NCBI RefSeq assembly: GCF_022479115.1
Contig: NZ_CP092497.1
Span: forward strand, 1,054,001-1,118,000
Source: Amycolatopsis sp. EV170708-02-1
GTDB taxonomy: Bacteria > Actinomycetota > Actinomycetes > Mycobacteriales > Pseudonocardiaceae
DNA length: 64,000 nt
Reading direction: 5' to 3'
Each line of letters begins with the position of its first letter. Position 1 is the first letter of the stretch. A program made the position numbers and the translations under genes. Positions 1 through 8,154 of the stretch are shown here, piece by piece. A model generated the notes under the pieces. It was given only the letters and a program-made list of their open reading frames with translations, did no database searches and was not told where the DNA came from.

Positions 1-1184
1 TGGCCCCGGCCCTGTGTCCGGTTCCGGATCCGCGCCGCGTACGCCGCGTGCATGCGTACCCGCTCCCCCGGCAGGAGGTCGCCGTACACCGCTTCCTGCA
101 GCAGCGCGTGGCGGAAGGTGTAGAAACCGTTCTCGATCACCAAGACGTGATGCTGCACGGCCTCGCGCAGCGCCTCGTCGAGTTCGAGCTCGTCCAGCCC
201 GGAGATCTCGGCGAGCGCGGCGTGCGCCACCGCGTCCTTGGCGACCGAGACCACGCGCAGCACCCGGCGGGTGATCTGGGAGAGCTGCTCCACCCTGGCG
301 AGGAGCACTTCGGCCAGCCCGGCGGGAAGCTCACGGCAGTCCTTCGCGGACGCGAGCAGCTCCTCGACGAAGAACGGATTGCCTTCGGACCGGGCGACGA
401 TGTCGGCGATCATGTCCTGGCCGATCGGCTCGTCGGCCAGCGCTTCGACGAAGGCGCGCGCGTCCTCGGCGCCGAACGGTTTGACCTCGACGCGTTCGAC
501 CGCGCCCAGCCGCACCACCTCGGACAGCAGCGCCCGCAGCGGATGCCGCCGGTGCACGTCCTCCTCGCGATAGCTCGCCACCACCAGCAGCCGCTGGGTG
601 CGCAGCCTCGTCAAGAGGAAGGACAGCAGGTTCCGGGTGGAGCCGTCGGCCCAGTGCAGGTCCTCCAGGAGGATCACCACGGGCCGGCGCTGAGCGATGA
701 CGGTCAGCACCCCCAGTACCGCGTCGAACAGCTGGAGCTGGCCGAGGTCCTGTTCGGGCCCGAGCCGTTGCGTCGACATCCGTTCGCTCGCGGTGAGCTG
801 ACCGTCTTCGATGGCGGGGTAGTCCTCCGCCTGCTGCATCTGCGGGAGCAGCCTGCCCAGCGCCGGCCGGGCCCGGAGCGCGGCGGTGACCGCGGGATCG
901 GAGGTCGTCGCCAGCGGCGCGAGCGCCTCGGCGAACGGAAGATAAGGAAGACCGCCCTCATGGACGTCGATACAGCGCCCGGTGAGCACCAGGGCGCCCG
1001 CGCCCGCGGCGTACTCGCCGAGCGCGGTCAGCAGGCGGGTCTTTCCGACGCCGGCGTCACCGGAGAGCAGCACCGCGCCGGCCTCAGCCCGTTCTGCACG
1101 GGCGAAGGCGGCGCGGAGCTGCCGCATCTCCTGTGTGCGGGCGACGATCGGGATTCCGGAGCCAAGACGGGGCACGAGGTGCAT
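1..1184 (-). CDS. LuxR-family AAA ATPase regulator (LAL type), C-terminus off the window
   Basis: About 394 residues of a protein that runs off the left edge. It starts at an ATG (1184) and shows a Walker A motif GDAGVGKT at residues 42-49 and a Walker B-like stretch VVILLEDLHWAD near residues 169-180. These are followed by the helical STAND-type region (SYREEDVHRRHPLRALL, then FRHALLQEAVYGDLLPGERV). This architecture is that of large ATP-binding regulators of the LuxR family, which end in a helix-turn-helix domain that would lie outside the window. It probably shares a transcript with the small gene 63 bp upstream. The inducer and targets cannot be read from the sequence. A SARP/AfsR-like or other STAND regulator is possible until the C-terminus is seen. 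Confidence 0.85.
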   Translation of the reverse strand, partial: MHLVPRLGSGIPIVARTQEMRQLRAAFARAERAEAGAVLLSGDAGVGKTRLLTALGEYAAGAGALVLTGRCIDVHEGGLPYLPFAEALAPLATTSDPAVTAALRARPALGRLLPQMQQAEDYPAIEDGQLTASERMSTQRLGPEQDLGQLQLFDAVLGVLTVIAQRRPVVILLEDLHWADGSTRNLLSFLLTRLRTQRLLVVASYREEDVHRRHPLRALLSEVVRLGAVERVEVKPFGAEDARAFVEALADEPIGQDMIADIVARSEGNPFFVEELLASAKDCRELPAGLAEVLLARVEQLSQITRRVLRVVSVAKDAVAHAALAEISGLDELELDEALREAVQHHVLVIENGFYTFRHALLQEAVYGDLLPGERVRMHAAYAARIRNRTQGRG

Positions 1185-1247
1185 TCTTGCCTACCGGACC
1201 GACAACTTCGCCTGTGTTTTCGCCGAGAGCTTCATCGCACTCGACCT

Positions 1248-1460
1248 CTACCGGGTGATGTCGCCGCTGCGGGCGGGCACCTGCCGGGCCTCGCGGCGCT
1301 CCTGGGCGGGCACCTGGACTTCGGCGCGGTGCGCGCGGATCCGCTTGCTCGCCCGGCGAGCCCGCTCGACCCACATGCTGCGGCCCGCTCGCTGCAGCTC
1401 CTCCCGCCGGTACTCGACCTCGGCCAGTACGCCGGTGAGAAGGGCGTCGTTCGTGTTCAT
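1248..1460 (-). CDS. Small basic hypothetical protein (70 aa)
   Basis: An ATG at 1460 is preceded at good spacing by AAGGGG, and the frame runs 70 codons to TAG. The N-terminal third is helical and acidic/neutral, and the remainder is rich in Arg and Ala. No domain is recognised. It lies just upstream of the LAL regulator in the same direction and is probably cotranscribed. The ribosome binding site is the main support; a function cannot be assigned. Confidence 0.5.
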   Translation of the reverse strand: MNTNDALLTGVLAEVEYRREELQRAGRSMWVERARRASKRIRAHRAEVQVPAQERREARQVPARSGDITR

Positions 1461-1559
1461 CTTTTCCCCTTAGGAACTTCACTGCCTTGTTGGTAGTGAA
1501 GAGATTCGTCCTGAGGGGTGCCCTGAGGCATCGGGTGATCACCTACACCCGGACGTGAT

Positions 1560-1609
1560 TCGACCCCTTACGCCGGCCCATCCCCTGCTCGGGGGGCGTA
1601 AGGGGTCGA
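1560..1609 (-). terminator. Hairpin downstream of the DUF397 gene
   Basis: Perfect 15-base arms, TCGACCCCTTACGCC and its complement, enclose a 20-base loop. It lies 12 bp after the DUF397 stop codon, where a transcription terminator for the leftward DUF397/XRE unit would sit. No T-tract is visible, as is usual in actinobacteria. Confidence 0.6.
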
Positions 1610-1621
1610 GTTCGAGGGTGT

Positions 1622-1831
1622 CTAGCCGTGATCGGGGCCACTCGCACGCACCGCACCGAGCAGCCCGCGCCAAGCCTGCGGCGAGAGGCGGAAGGAACCT
1701 CCCTCGGGGTCCTTGGAGTCCCTCAGCGCGGCACCGGAACCGGTGAAGGCGACCTCGACACAGTCGTTGCCGCCACCGCTGTGGCTGCTCTTGAACCACC
1801 GGGCCTGGGAAAGGTCATCGTTGGGCGTCAT
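1622..1831 (-). CDS. DUF397 domain protein
   Basis: A 69-residue protein with the DUF397 signature: W-FKSSHSGGGNDCVEV near the N-terminus and LRDSKDPEGG near residue 40. DUF397 proteins are small actinobacterial partners of XRE-family (DUF5753) regulators and are almost always encoded beside them, as here, where the XRE gene ends 12 bp upstream. The biochemical role is unsettled. The ATG at 1831 is chosen because AAGGAG lies about 9 bases upstream; the GTG at 1840 overlaps that ribosome binding site and is unlikely. Confidence 0.85.
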   Translation of the reverse strand: MTPNDDLSQARWFKSSHSGGGNDCVEVAFTGSGAALRDSKDPEGGSFRLSPQAWRGLLGAVRASGPDHG

Positions 1832-1843
1832 GCTCCCCACTCC

Positions 1844-2730
1844 TTACTTTGTTTCCAGGGACTTCTCCGGAAGGGCCGCCTGTTCGGCGAACCTCCCGGC
1901 GGCCTCGGCGATCACCTCGACCGAGTCGTCCGGCTTCAACGCGGCGGCACGCAGATGGTCGAACATCAACGCGTATCGCCGGACGTCCGGTGGTTCCTCC
2001 AGGTAGAGCCCGCTGGAGGTGCTGTCGACGTAGACCACGTCGGTGTCGGCCAGTTCGGGGAAGCCCATGATGAGGAACGGACCCTCCATCCCGGGATGGG
2101 CGCCCGCGCCGAACGGCACGATCTGGACGGTGACGTTCGGTTGGGCCGCCATCGTGACCATCCGGTACAGCTGTTCCGCCATCACCTCGGGCCCGTCGAC
2201 CACGCGGTGCAGGACCGCTTCGTCGATGACCGCCCAGTACTCCGGGGCGAGGGATCGGTCAGCAGCTCCTGGCGCGCCATCCTCGCCGCCACCCGGCGCC
2301 TGATCTCGGCGTCCTCGGCGTCGGGCCGCATCGCCCTGATCACGGCCTTGGCGTAGCGCTCGGTCTGCAGCAGGCCCGGCACCAGCAGCGCCTGGAACGC
2401 CCGCAGCGAACTCGCGTCCGCCTCCAAACCGACGAAGGTGCCGGTGAACACCTCGTTATACGCGTGCCACCAGCCGCGTTTGCGGGCTTCCCTGGCCAGC
2501 TGGACGAGCGCCTCCTGCTCGTCACCGGCGATGCCGTACAGCTCCAGCATGTCGCGCGCGTCGCGCGGGGTGACCCCGACGTGCCCCGTCTCGATGCGGC
2601 TGACCTTCGACGCCGAGCATTCGAGCTTCTCGCTCACCTCGTCGATGGTGAGGTCGGCCGCCTCGCGCAGCCGCCTCAGCTCGCTCGCCAGCCGCCGGCG
2701 GCGCACGGTGGGCCCCTGACCCCTCGTCAT
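1844..2730 (-). pseudogene. XRE-family regulator with DUF5753, single-base frameshift
   Basis: The N-terminal part has a Cro/C1-type helix-turn-helix (LTIDEVSEKLECSASKVSRIE, about residues 27-47) followed by the DUF5753 sensor-like domain (FVGLEADASSLRAFQ). The frame breaks after MARQELLTDPSP, at plus positions 2243-2246. The rest of DUF5753 (VMAEQLYRMV, then FLIMGFPELADTDVVYVD) continues in another frame to 1844. Adding one C to the run on the coding strand restores S-P-P-E-Y-W and a single open frame. The start at 2730 has GGAGGTG upstream. These regulators pair with DUF397 proteins and often act in development or antibiotic control. The break is probably a sequencing error, so the gene may be intact in the organism. 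Confidence 0.85.
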
Positions 2731-3185
2731 CACGGCACCTCCACAAGCTGTCCGAGCAACACCGATCGCGACACGGCGAGGAGAACAGTGTTCGGCAACC
2801 CCGCACGAAGCACATCTAACCAGCCCGAGACACATTCGGTGAGATGGTCACACGACCATTTTCACCCACGCGTCGATTTTCATCCTGCAAATTGCAGATT
2901 GCCGTTGTAGGTTGAGCATTGTGCAACGCGGTACGCCCGCCCTCACCGGCGGCAGCGGATCCGCTCGCGGCACGGGCGCGGGGCCGCGAGCTGCACCGAT
3001 GGGCTTTCGGAAGGATACCCGTCGAAGCCGGATTCACCCCCGGTGCAGGGCCGGAGCCGTCCCCCGATCGGTTCCGGCCCTCCCTTTATGCCCGCACCCA
3101 TTCGGTAATACTCTGGCTCCAGATGTTAATGCGTTTCGCCATTCCCTCTAAAGGGTGGACAAGACCGGATCCCGACTGCGGAACG
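2731..3185. other. 455-bp stretch without a convincing gene
   Basis: This holds the leftward promoter region of the XRE/DUF397 unit, including a short palindrome at 2885-2897, and the sequence downstream of the thioesterase gene. A rightward open frame from a TTG at 2919 exists but lacks a ribosome binding site and recognisable similarity, so it is not called. Confidence 0.4.
2885..2897. promoter_or_regulatory. Palindrome upstream of the XRE/DUF397 unit
   Basis: CTGCAAATTGCAG is a perfect 13-base palindrome about 155 bp upstream of the XRE start. Related TTGCA/TGCAA elements lie close by at 2919-2926 (TTGTGCAA). It is a plausible operator, perhaps for the XRE protein itself, but no binding consensus is known to me. 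Confidence 0.35.
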
Positions 3186-4085
3186 TCACACGACTCGGAG
3201 AAGACCTTCCTGTACGACGGTGGCGATATGCGTTCCGTCCGCGGCGAAGAACCGGCCGGTCGCCAGCCCCCGGGCACCCGACGCCGTCGGCGACGCGCTG
3301 TCGTAGAGGAACCACTCGTCGGCCCGGAACGGGCGGTGGAACCAGAGCGCGTGGTCGAGGCTCGCGCCGAGCACCTTATCGAGATCCCAGTAGACGCCGT
3401 GGCGCGCGAGGACCGAGTCCAGGAGCGTCATGTCGGAGGCGTAGGTGAGGACGCAGACGTGCAGCAGCTGCTCGTCCGGGAGCTTGCCGTCGGCCCGCAT
3501 CCAGACCTGGTTCCTGGCGGGACGGTCGCCCGACTTCCTGGTCACCCACGGCGGATCGTTGACGTACCGCAGGTCGATCGGACGCGGCCGGTCGAGATGG
3601 CCCATGAAGTAACCCTCGGCCCGTTCCTGCAGCGTCGGGAGTGAGTCCGGGGCCGGGACGTCCGGCATGGCCTCGGAGTGCTCGATGCCGCCCTCGTCCT
3701 TCTGGAACGAGGCCGACAGCGAGAAGATCGCCTTGCCGTGCTGGATGCCCACGACGCGGCGGGTGGTGAACGAGCGGCCGTCGCGGATGCGGTCGACCTC
3801 GTAGACGATCGGGACACTCGGGTCGCCGCCGCGGATGAAGTACGCGTGCAGCGAGTGGACCTTCCGCTCCTCGGGGACCGTGCGGCCGGCGGCGACCAGC
3901 GCCTGCCCCGCGACCTGCCCGCCGAACACCCGCACCGGCGAGTGGGCGGGCGAGACGCCGCGGAAGATGTTCTCTTCGATCTTCTCCAAGTCCAGCAGCG
4001 CGACCAGCCGGTCGAGCACGGGCTGTCCGCCCACCCCGCCGGCGTTGTCGAAACCGGCCGCGGCTTCCCTGGCCATCTCAGTCAT
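3186..4085 (-). CDS. tesB: Acyl-CoA thioesterase II (TesB family)
   Basis: Hydrolyses acyl-CoA thioesters to free fatty acid and CoA in the cytoplasm. The protein has about 299 residues, the usual length, and the double hot-dog arrangement. The N-terminal half contains VFGGQVAGQALVAA and HSLHAYFIRGGD; the C-terminal half contains ASLDHALWFHRPFRADEWFLYD and GLATGRFFAADG. The ATG at 4085 (M-T-E-M-A) is chosen, with AGGA upstream. A longer frame upstream is only the translation of repeats at 4197-4269 and is rejected. It is monocistronic or nearly so. Confidence 0.92.
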   Translation of the reverse strand: MTEMAREAAAGFDNAGGVGGQPVLDRLVALLDLEKIEENIFRGVSPAHSPVRVFGGQVAGQALVAAGRTVPEERKVHSLHAYFIRGGDPSVPIVYEVDRIRDGRSFTTRRVVGIQHGKAIFSLSASFQKDEGGIEHSEAMPDVPAPDSLPTLQERAEGYFMGHLDRPRPIDLRYVNDPPWVTRKSGDRPARNQVWMRADGKLPDEQLLHVCVLTYASDMTLLDSVLARHGVYWDLDKVLGASLDHALWFHRPFRADEWFLYDSASPTASGARGLATGRFFAADGTHIATVVQEGLLRVV

Positions 4086-4426
4086 GTCCTGAACTTTAGG
4101 CCGTGCGGGTGCCCGGAGCCTCCGTGAGGCGGGACGTTTGTCGCGAAGGCCACCTTCGGGACACCTCGGTCGGTACCGGCACGGAACCCGGCCTCGGCGA
4201 GTTCCGCCTTCAAGCACGCGTGTCGCGCCTTGAAGCACGCGAGTTCCGCCTTCAAGCACGCGTGTCGCGGTCTCGGGCACGCGTCCGAGGCCCGTTCATA
4301 GCACCCGCCAACGGGCTGAAGGGGCCCTTCACCGCATGGCATGTGACGAAAGGCCCCTTCGCCACACGGACGCGGCATCAGCGAGCTTCCCACCGGGGTC
4401 GCGCCGCCTTCGGGACACCTCGGATG
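4086..4426. other. Repeat-rich intergenic region upstream of the thioesterase gene
   Basis: No gene is seen. The stretch holds two 31-base direct repeats (4197-4227, 4239-4269). It also holds a second direct repeat, CCTTCGGGACACCTCGG, at 4153-4169 and 4407-4423. A GGGCTGAAGG...TTCACCGCATG segment near 4314-4340 resembles the element inside the mce operon at 37396. The thioesterase promoter must also lie here. Confidence 0.6.
4197..4269. repeat. Two 31-bp direct repeats, 42-bp period
   Basis: The same 31 bases, starting GCGAGTTCCGCCTTCAAGCA and ending CGCGTGTCGCG, occur at 4197-4227 and 4239-4269, separated by 11 bases. A partial third copy (CACGCG) follows. The spacer CCTTGAAGCAC resembles part of the unit with one change, so the array alternates near-inverted CTTCAAG/CTTGAAG cores. 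Two units do not make a CRISPR array. Confidence 0.75.
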
Positions 4427-4477
4427 CCGTGAAGGCCTCCTTGAGGGACCCAGAGTCCCTCAAGGAGGCCTTCACGG
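4427..4477 (-). terminator. Strong hairpin after pyk (palindrome family B)
   Basis: Perfect 22-base arms beginning CCGTGAAGGCCTCCTTGAGG enclose a 7-base loop (CCCAGAG). It ends 19 bp beyond the pyruvate kinase stop codon, so terminator is the simplest reading. The outer arm GTGAAGGCCTCCTT recurs at 59612 and, with a paired change, at 26318. Confidence 0.75.
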
Positions 4478-4495
4478 ACTTGCGTCCGAAGCAGG

Positions 4496-5920
4496 TCAGG
4501 CGTGGTCGTCTTCGCCGAGCCGGTGCACTCGGATGAGGTTGGTCGAGCCGACGGTCCCGGGCGGGGAGCCGGCCACGATGACCACCAGGTCACCCTTGGC
4601 GTACTTGCCCATTTCGAGCATCGCGTGGTCGACCTGCTGGATCATCTGGTCGGTGGAGCCCACCTTCGGCACGATCCGCGTCGTGGTGCCCCAGGTCATC
4701 GCGAGCTGGCTGCGGACGCTCTCCTCCGGCGTGAACGCCAGCAGCGGCAGCCGCGTGTGCAGCCGCGCGAGCCGGCGGACGGTGTCACCGGACTGGGTGA
4801 AGGCGACCAGGGCCTTGGCGTTCAGCCGCTCCCCGATGTCCCGCGCCGCGTAGGAGATGACGCCGCGCTTGGTGCGCGGGACGTGCGACAGCGGCGGCAC
4901 GACCGGCGAGTCGGTTTCGACGGCTTCGATGATCCGGCCCATGGTCTTGACCACGTCGATGGCGTAGCGGCCGACGCTGGTCTCACCCGAGAGCATGAGC
5001 GCGTCCGCGCCGTCGAGCACCGCGTTCGCGACGTCCGAGGCCTCGGCGCGGGTCGGGCGGGAGCTGTTGATCATCGATTCGAGCATCTGCGTCGCGACGA
5101 TGACGGGCTTCGCGTTCTCGCGGGCGATCTGGATGGTGCGCTTCTGCACCAGCGGGACCTGCTCCAGCGGAAGCTCGACGCCGAGGTCACCGCGGGCGAT
5201 CATCACCGCGTCGAAGGCGAGCACGATGGCTTCGAGGTTGTAGACCGCTTCGGGCTTCTCGATCTTCGCGACCACCGGCAAGCGTCCCTTGCCGACGCGG
5301 TCCATCACCTGGTGGACCAGGTCGATGTCGGCGGGCGAGCGGACGAACGACAGCGCGATGAAGTCCACACCGAGTTCCAGCGCGAACTCGAGGTCTTCGA
5401 TGTCCTTTTCGGACAGCGCCGGCACCGAGACGTCCATACCCGGCAGGGAAACGCCCTTGTTGTTGCTGACGGGGCCGCCTTCGGTGACCTCACAGACGAC
5501 GTCCGGGCCCTCGACCTGCTTGACCACGAGGCCGACCTTGCCGTCGTCCACGAGGAGACGATCGCCGGGCTTCGCGTCGTCGGCGAGTCCCTTGTAGGTG
5601 GTCGAGACGCGGTCGTGCGTGCCCGCGACGTCCTCGACGGTGATGCGCACGATGTCGCCGTTGTGCCACTCGACCGGCCCGCCCGCGAAGGTGCCGAGAC
5701 GGATCTTCGGCCCCTGGAGGTCGGCGAGGATGCCCACCGCGCGGCCCGATTCGGCGGCGGCGGTGCGGATGAGGTCGTAGACCTGCTTGTGGTCGCTGTG
5801 CGTCCCGTGGCTGAAGTTCATCCTCGCGACGTCCATCCCGGCGTCGACGAGTTGCCGCATCTTCTCCGGCGTAGCGGTCGCGGGGCCCAGGGTACAAACG
5901 ATCTTCGCGCGTCGGCTCAC
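4496..5920 (-). CDS. pyk: Pyruvate kinase
   Basis: Converts phosphoenolpyruvate and ADP to pyruvate and ATP, the last step of glycolysis. The 474-residue protein has the family signatures: SRRAKIVCTLGPA at the start, MNFSHG, the active-site stretch VVAKIEKPEAV, MIARGDLGVELP and VATQMLESMI. The effector-binding C-terminal domain follows. The start is the GTG at 5920 because conserved sequence begins there; the 19 residues a longer frame would add are not family-like. The gene stands alone and ends in a strong hairpin. Confidence 0.96.
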   Translation of the reverse strand: MSRRAKIVCTLGPATATPEKMRQLVDAGMDVARMNFSHGTHSDHKQVYDLIRTAAAESGRAVGILADLQGPKIRLGTFAGGPVEWHNGDIVRITVEDVAGTHDRVSTTYKGLADDAKPGDRLLVDDGKVGLVVKQVEGPDVVCEVTEGGPVSNNKGVSLPGMDVSVPALSEKDIEDLEFALELGVDFIALSFVRSPADIDLVHQVMDRVGKGRLPVVAKIEKPEAVYNLEAIVLAFDAVMIARGDLGVELPLEQVPLVQKRTIQIARENAKPVIVATQMLESMINSSRPTRAEASDVANAVLDGADALMLSGETSVGRYAIDVVKTMGRIIEAVETDSPVVPPLSHVPRTKRGVISYAARDIGERLNAKALVAFTQSGDTVRRLARLHTRLPLLAFTPEESVRSQLAMTWGTTTRIVPKVGSTDQMIQQVDHAMLEMGKYAKGDLVVIVAGSPPGTVGSTNLIRVHRLGEDDHA

Positions 5921-6031
5921 GTTCGCACAGCGTAGTCCCTCATCGTGGCTACGTCTGTACCGATACCGAAAGTTCAAGAAAAGTGTCAGTTGACCTGGGC
6001 GACGGTGAAACCGCCGAACCGGGTTCGACGG

Positions 6032-6697
6032 TTATCGGCGCGGCTTCTCGCTCGGGCCGACGCGGTCCCGCGCCCATTCGTTGAACGCGCGGACCTGCCG
6101 CCACGCCTTCCGCACCCGGTCGAGGGCGCCGCGTTCGTGCAGGACGTCGTCCGGTTCCCAGCCGCGGACGGCGTACACCGAGCGGTACTTCAGCAGGTCG
6201 ATGCGGGGATGGTCCTCGGCGAAGCCGCGCGGCTTCGACTTGAGCCTGTCCCCCTTGACCTCCCAGCCCGCCTTCTCCAGCTTCGCGAGGATCTTGGCGA
6301 GCTCGGCACCCCGGAGTTCCGTGTCGACGGCCTTGCGGAAGCGGGCGAGCTGATCGGACTCGAAGTGGAAGCAGCCGCCGCCGACGCGCAGCCCGGCCGG
6401 GCCGACCTCGACGTAGTACGCGCCGCCGCCGCGGCCCTGCTCGATCACCGCGCCGCAGTGGGTCTTGTACGGCGTCTTGTCCTTGGCGAACCGGACGTCG
6501 CGATACGGGCGGAAGACCTTGCCCTCGCCGAAACCGTCGCCGAACTCCGGGACGAGTTCGGCGAGCAGCGCCTCCATCGGCGCGCGGACGTCGGCCTTGT
6601 AGGTGGCGAGATTCGCGTCCCAATAGGACTTGGAGTTGTCCGCCTCGAGACCGTCGTAGAAGTCGATGGCGTACTCGCCGAAACCCTCGAAACCCAT
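6032..6697 (-). CDS. DUF2461 family protein
   Basis: A 221-residue cytosolic protein of the DUF2461 (TIGR02453) family. Characteristic stretches are GFGEYAIDFYDGLEADNSKSYW at the N-terminus, FRPYRDVRFAKDKTPYKTHCGA in the centre, then AYYVEVGPAGLRVGGG and the terminal GALDRVRKAW. The function of the family is unknown. Length and start (ATG 6697) fit homologues. The nearest leftward upstream gene, the chitinase, is separated by a hairpin, so it is probably transcribed alone. Confidence 0.88.
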   Translation of the reverse strand: MGFEGFGEYAIDFYDGLEADNSKSYWDANLATYKADVRAPMEALLAELVPEFGDGFGEGKVFRPYRDVRFAKDKTPYKTHCGAVIEQGRGGGAYYVEVGPAGLRVGGGCFHFESDQLARFRKAVDTELRGAELAKILAKLEKAGWEVKGDRLKSKPRGFAEDHPRIDLLKYRSVYAVRGWEPDDVLHERGALDRVRKAWRQVRAFNEWARDRVGPSEKPRR

Positions 6698-6723
6698 GCG
6701 GTGACCGTAATCCTCACCACCGA

Positions 6724-6758
6724 CAGAAGCGCGTGAAGGGGGCCTTCACGCGCTTCTG
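6724..6758 (-). terminator. Hairpin after the chitinase gene
   Basis: Perfect 16-base arms CAGAAGCGCGTGAAGG with a 3-base loop, 11 bp past the chitinase stop. The inner GTGAAGG/CCTTCAC core is shared with the family B palindromes of this window. Confidence 0.7.
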
Positions 6759-6769
6759 CCGGAGAGGTC

Positions 6770-7990
6770 TTACTTGGCCAGCGCGGTGATCAGCTCGCCG
6801 TCGGCCGTGTCACCGGACAGCTCCCAGAAGAAGGCGCCGCCGAGACCCTGGTCCTTGGCGTAGGTGACCTTCCCGCCGATGGTCGCCGGGGTGTCGTAGC
6901 TCCACCAGTCGCTGCCGCATTTGGCGTACGCGGTGCCCGCGACGGTGCCGGTGGCCGGGCAGGTGGTCTTCAGGACCTTGTAGTCCTGGATGCCCGGCTC
7001 GGTGCCCGCCGCCGGACCGGTCGCGGTGCCGCCCGGGGCCTCCTGGGTGACGCCGGTCCAGCCTCGGCCGTAGAAACCGATGCCCAGCAGCAGCTTGTTC
7101 GCCGGGACTCCCTTGCCCTTCAGCTTCTGGATCGCCGCGTCGGAGTGGAAACCGGCGGTCGGAATGCCCTCATAGCCGGTCAGCGGCGAGTGCGGGGCCG
7201 TCGGGCCCTGCGCAGCCCAGGCACCGAAGTAGTCGTAGGTCATAACGTTGTACCAGTCGAAGTACTGCGCCGCGCCGCCGTAGTCCGCCGCGTCGATCTT
7301 GCCGCCGTCGGTGCCGTCCGCGGTGATCGCGGCGGTGACCAGCTTCGAGCCGAACTTCTCCCGCAAGGCCTGCGCGAGGTTCTTGATCGCGGCCGCGCCG
7401 CTGGTGTCACAGGAGAGACCGCAGGCGTTCGGGTACTCCCAGTCGATGTCGATACCGTCGAAGACACCGGCCCACCGCGGGTCGTTGACGAGGTTGTAGC
7501 AGGACTCCGCGAACTTGGCGGGGTTCTTGGCCGCCTCGCCGAATCCGCCGGACCAGGTCCAGCCGCCGAACGACCACAGCACCTTGAGGTTCGGGTACTT
7601 GGCCTTGAGCTTCTTCAGCTGGTTGAAGTTCCCGCGCAGCGCGCCGGTGTCCCAGCTGTCGGCGACGCCGTCCACACTGCCCGCGGCGTCGTAGAACTTG
7701 CTGGTCGCCGCCTCCGCGTCACCGAGCGCGCAGCCACCGTTCGTCACGTTGCCGAACGAGTAGTTGATATGCGTCAGCTTGCTCGCCGAACCCGACGTGT
7801 CGATGTTCTTCACGTGATAGTTCCGCTGGTAGACGCCCCATTCGGCGAAGTACCCGAGCACCTTGCCGACCGAGGCGTCCGGCGTTTCCGGTGCGGCCGA
7901 GGCCTGCTGCGCGGGCGCGGCGACGGCCAGCGCGCCGAGCGCGACGGCCGCGGCACCCAAGATCGCGGTGAACCTTTTCGAACGGGGCAT
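6770..7990 (-). CDS. Secreted chitinase, glycosyl hydrolase family 18
   Basis: A 406-residue exported enzyme expected to cleave chitin. The N-terminus is a Sec signal peptide (MPRSKRFTAILGAAAVALGALAV..., cleavage near ASA-A). The GH18 catalytic motif DGIDIDWEYP lies near residues 178-187, with the catalytic Glu in WEY. VMTYDYFGAW and GIGFYGRGW follow, and the conserved C-terminal Trp is in GGAFFWELSG. No carbohydrate-binding module is present, so this is a bare catalytic domain. The ATG at 7990 is preceded by AAGGGAG; an upstream in-frame ATG (8011) overlaps the binding site and is rejected. Control by DasR and GlcNAc is suggested by the operators at 8053-8089. Confidence 0.94.
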   Translation of the reverse strand: MPRSKRFTAILGAAAVALGALAVAAPAQQASAAPETPDASVGKVLGYFAEWGVYQRNYHVKNIDTSGSASKLTHINYSFGNVTNGGCALGDAEAATSKFYDAAGSVDGVADSWDTGALRGNFNQLKKLKAKYPNLKVLWSFGGWTWSGGFGEAAKNPAKFAESCYNLVNDPRWAGVFDGIDIDWEYPNACGLSCDTSGAAAIKNLAQALREKFGSKLVTAAITADGTDGGKIDAADYGGAAQYFDWYNVMTYDYFGAWAAQGPTAPHSPLTGYEGIPTAGFHSDAAIQKLKGKGVPANKLLLGIGFYGRGWTGVTQEAPGGTATGPAAGTEPGIQDYKVLKTTCPATGTVAGTAYAKCGSDWWSYDTPATIGGKVTYAKDQGLGGAFFWELSGDTADGELITALAK

Positions 7991-8046
7991 GCGTTCTCCC
8001 TTCACGGTCACCAGCGGTGACGAGAGGACTGCGGCGGGACACGCAC

Positions 8047-8089
8047 AAGCTAAGTGGACTAGACCACTCCGTCAATGGTTCAGACCAAG
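8047..8089 (-). promoter_or_regulatory. Chitinase promoter with two DasR-like operators
   Basis: On the minus strand a -35 TTGACG (8070-8075) and a -10 TAGCTT (8047-8052) are separated by exactly 17 bp. The spacer holds AGTGGACTAGACCACT (8053-8068), one base away from the DasR responsive element AGTGGTCTAGACCACT. A second, weaker copy, TGGTTCAGACCA (8076-8087), abuts the -35 box. Centre-to-centre spacing is about 21 bp, two helical turns. DasR is the GntR-family repressor of chitin and GlcNAc genes in streptomycetes; its action here is inferred from the match. Confidence 0.75.
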
Positions 8090-8154
8090 ACTTTCGGATG
8101 GACATTTTCGAACATTCCTTGACGGAAATATGCCGCACGGGGCACATTTCCCGG

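Noticed and set aside
48..1496. Long rightward open frame over the LAL regulator gene
   Set aside because: It is antisense to a gene with Walker A and B motifs and typical LAL sequence; its own translation resembles no family. High GC makes such shadow frames common.
2919..3151. Possible small rightward gene starting at TTG 2919
   Set aside because: No ribosome binding site, no recognisable domain, and codon bias fades along the frame.
4197..4269. CRISPR-like repeats
   Set aside because: Only two units, spacer of 11 bp that resembles the repeat itself, and no cas genes.
4082..4393. Leftward frame upstream of tesB and the N-terminal extension of tesB
   Set aside because: Both are translations of the intergenic repeats; the thioesterase domain begins at ATG 4085.
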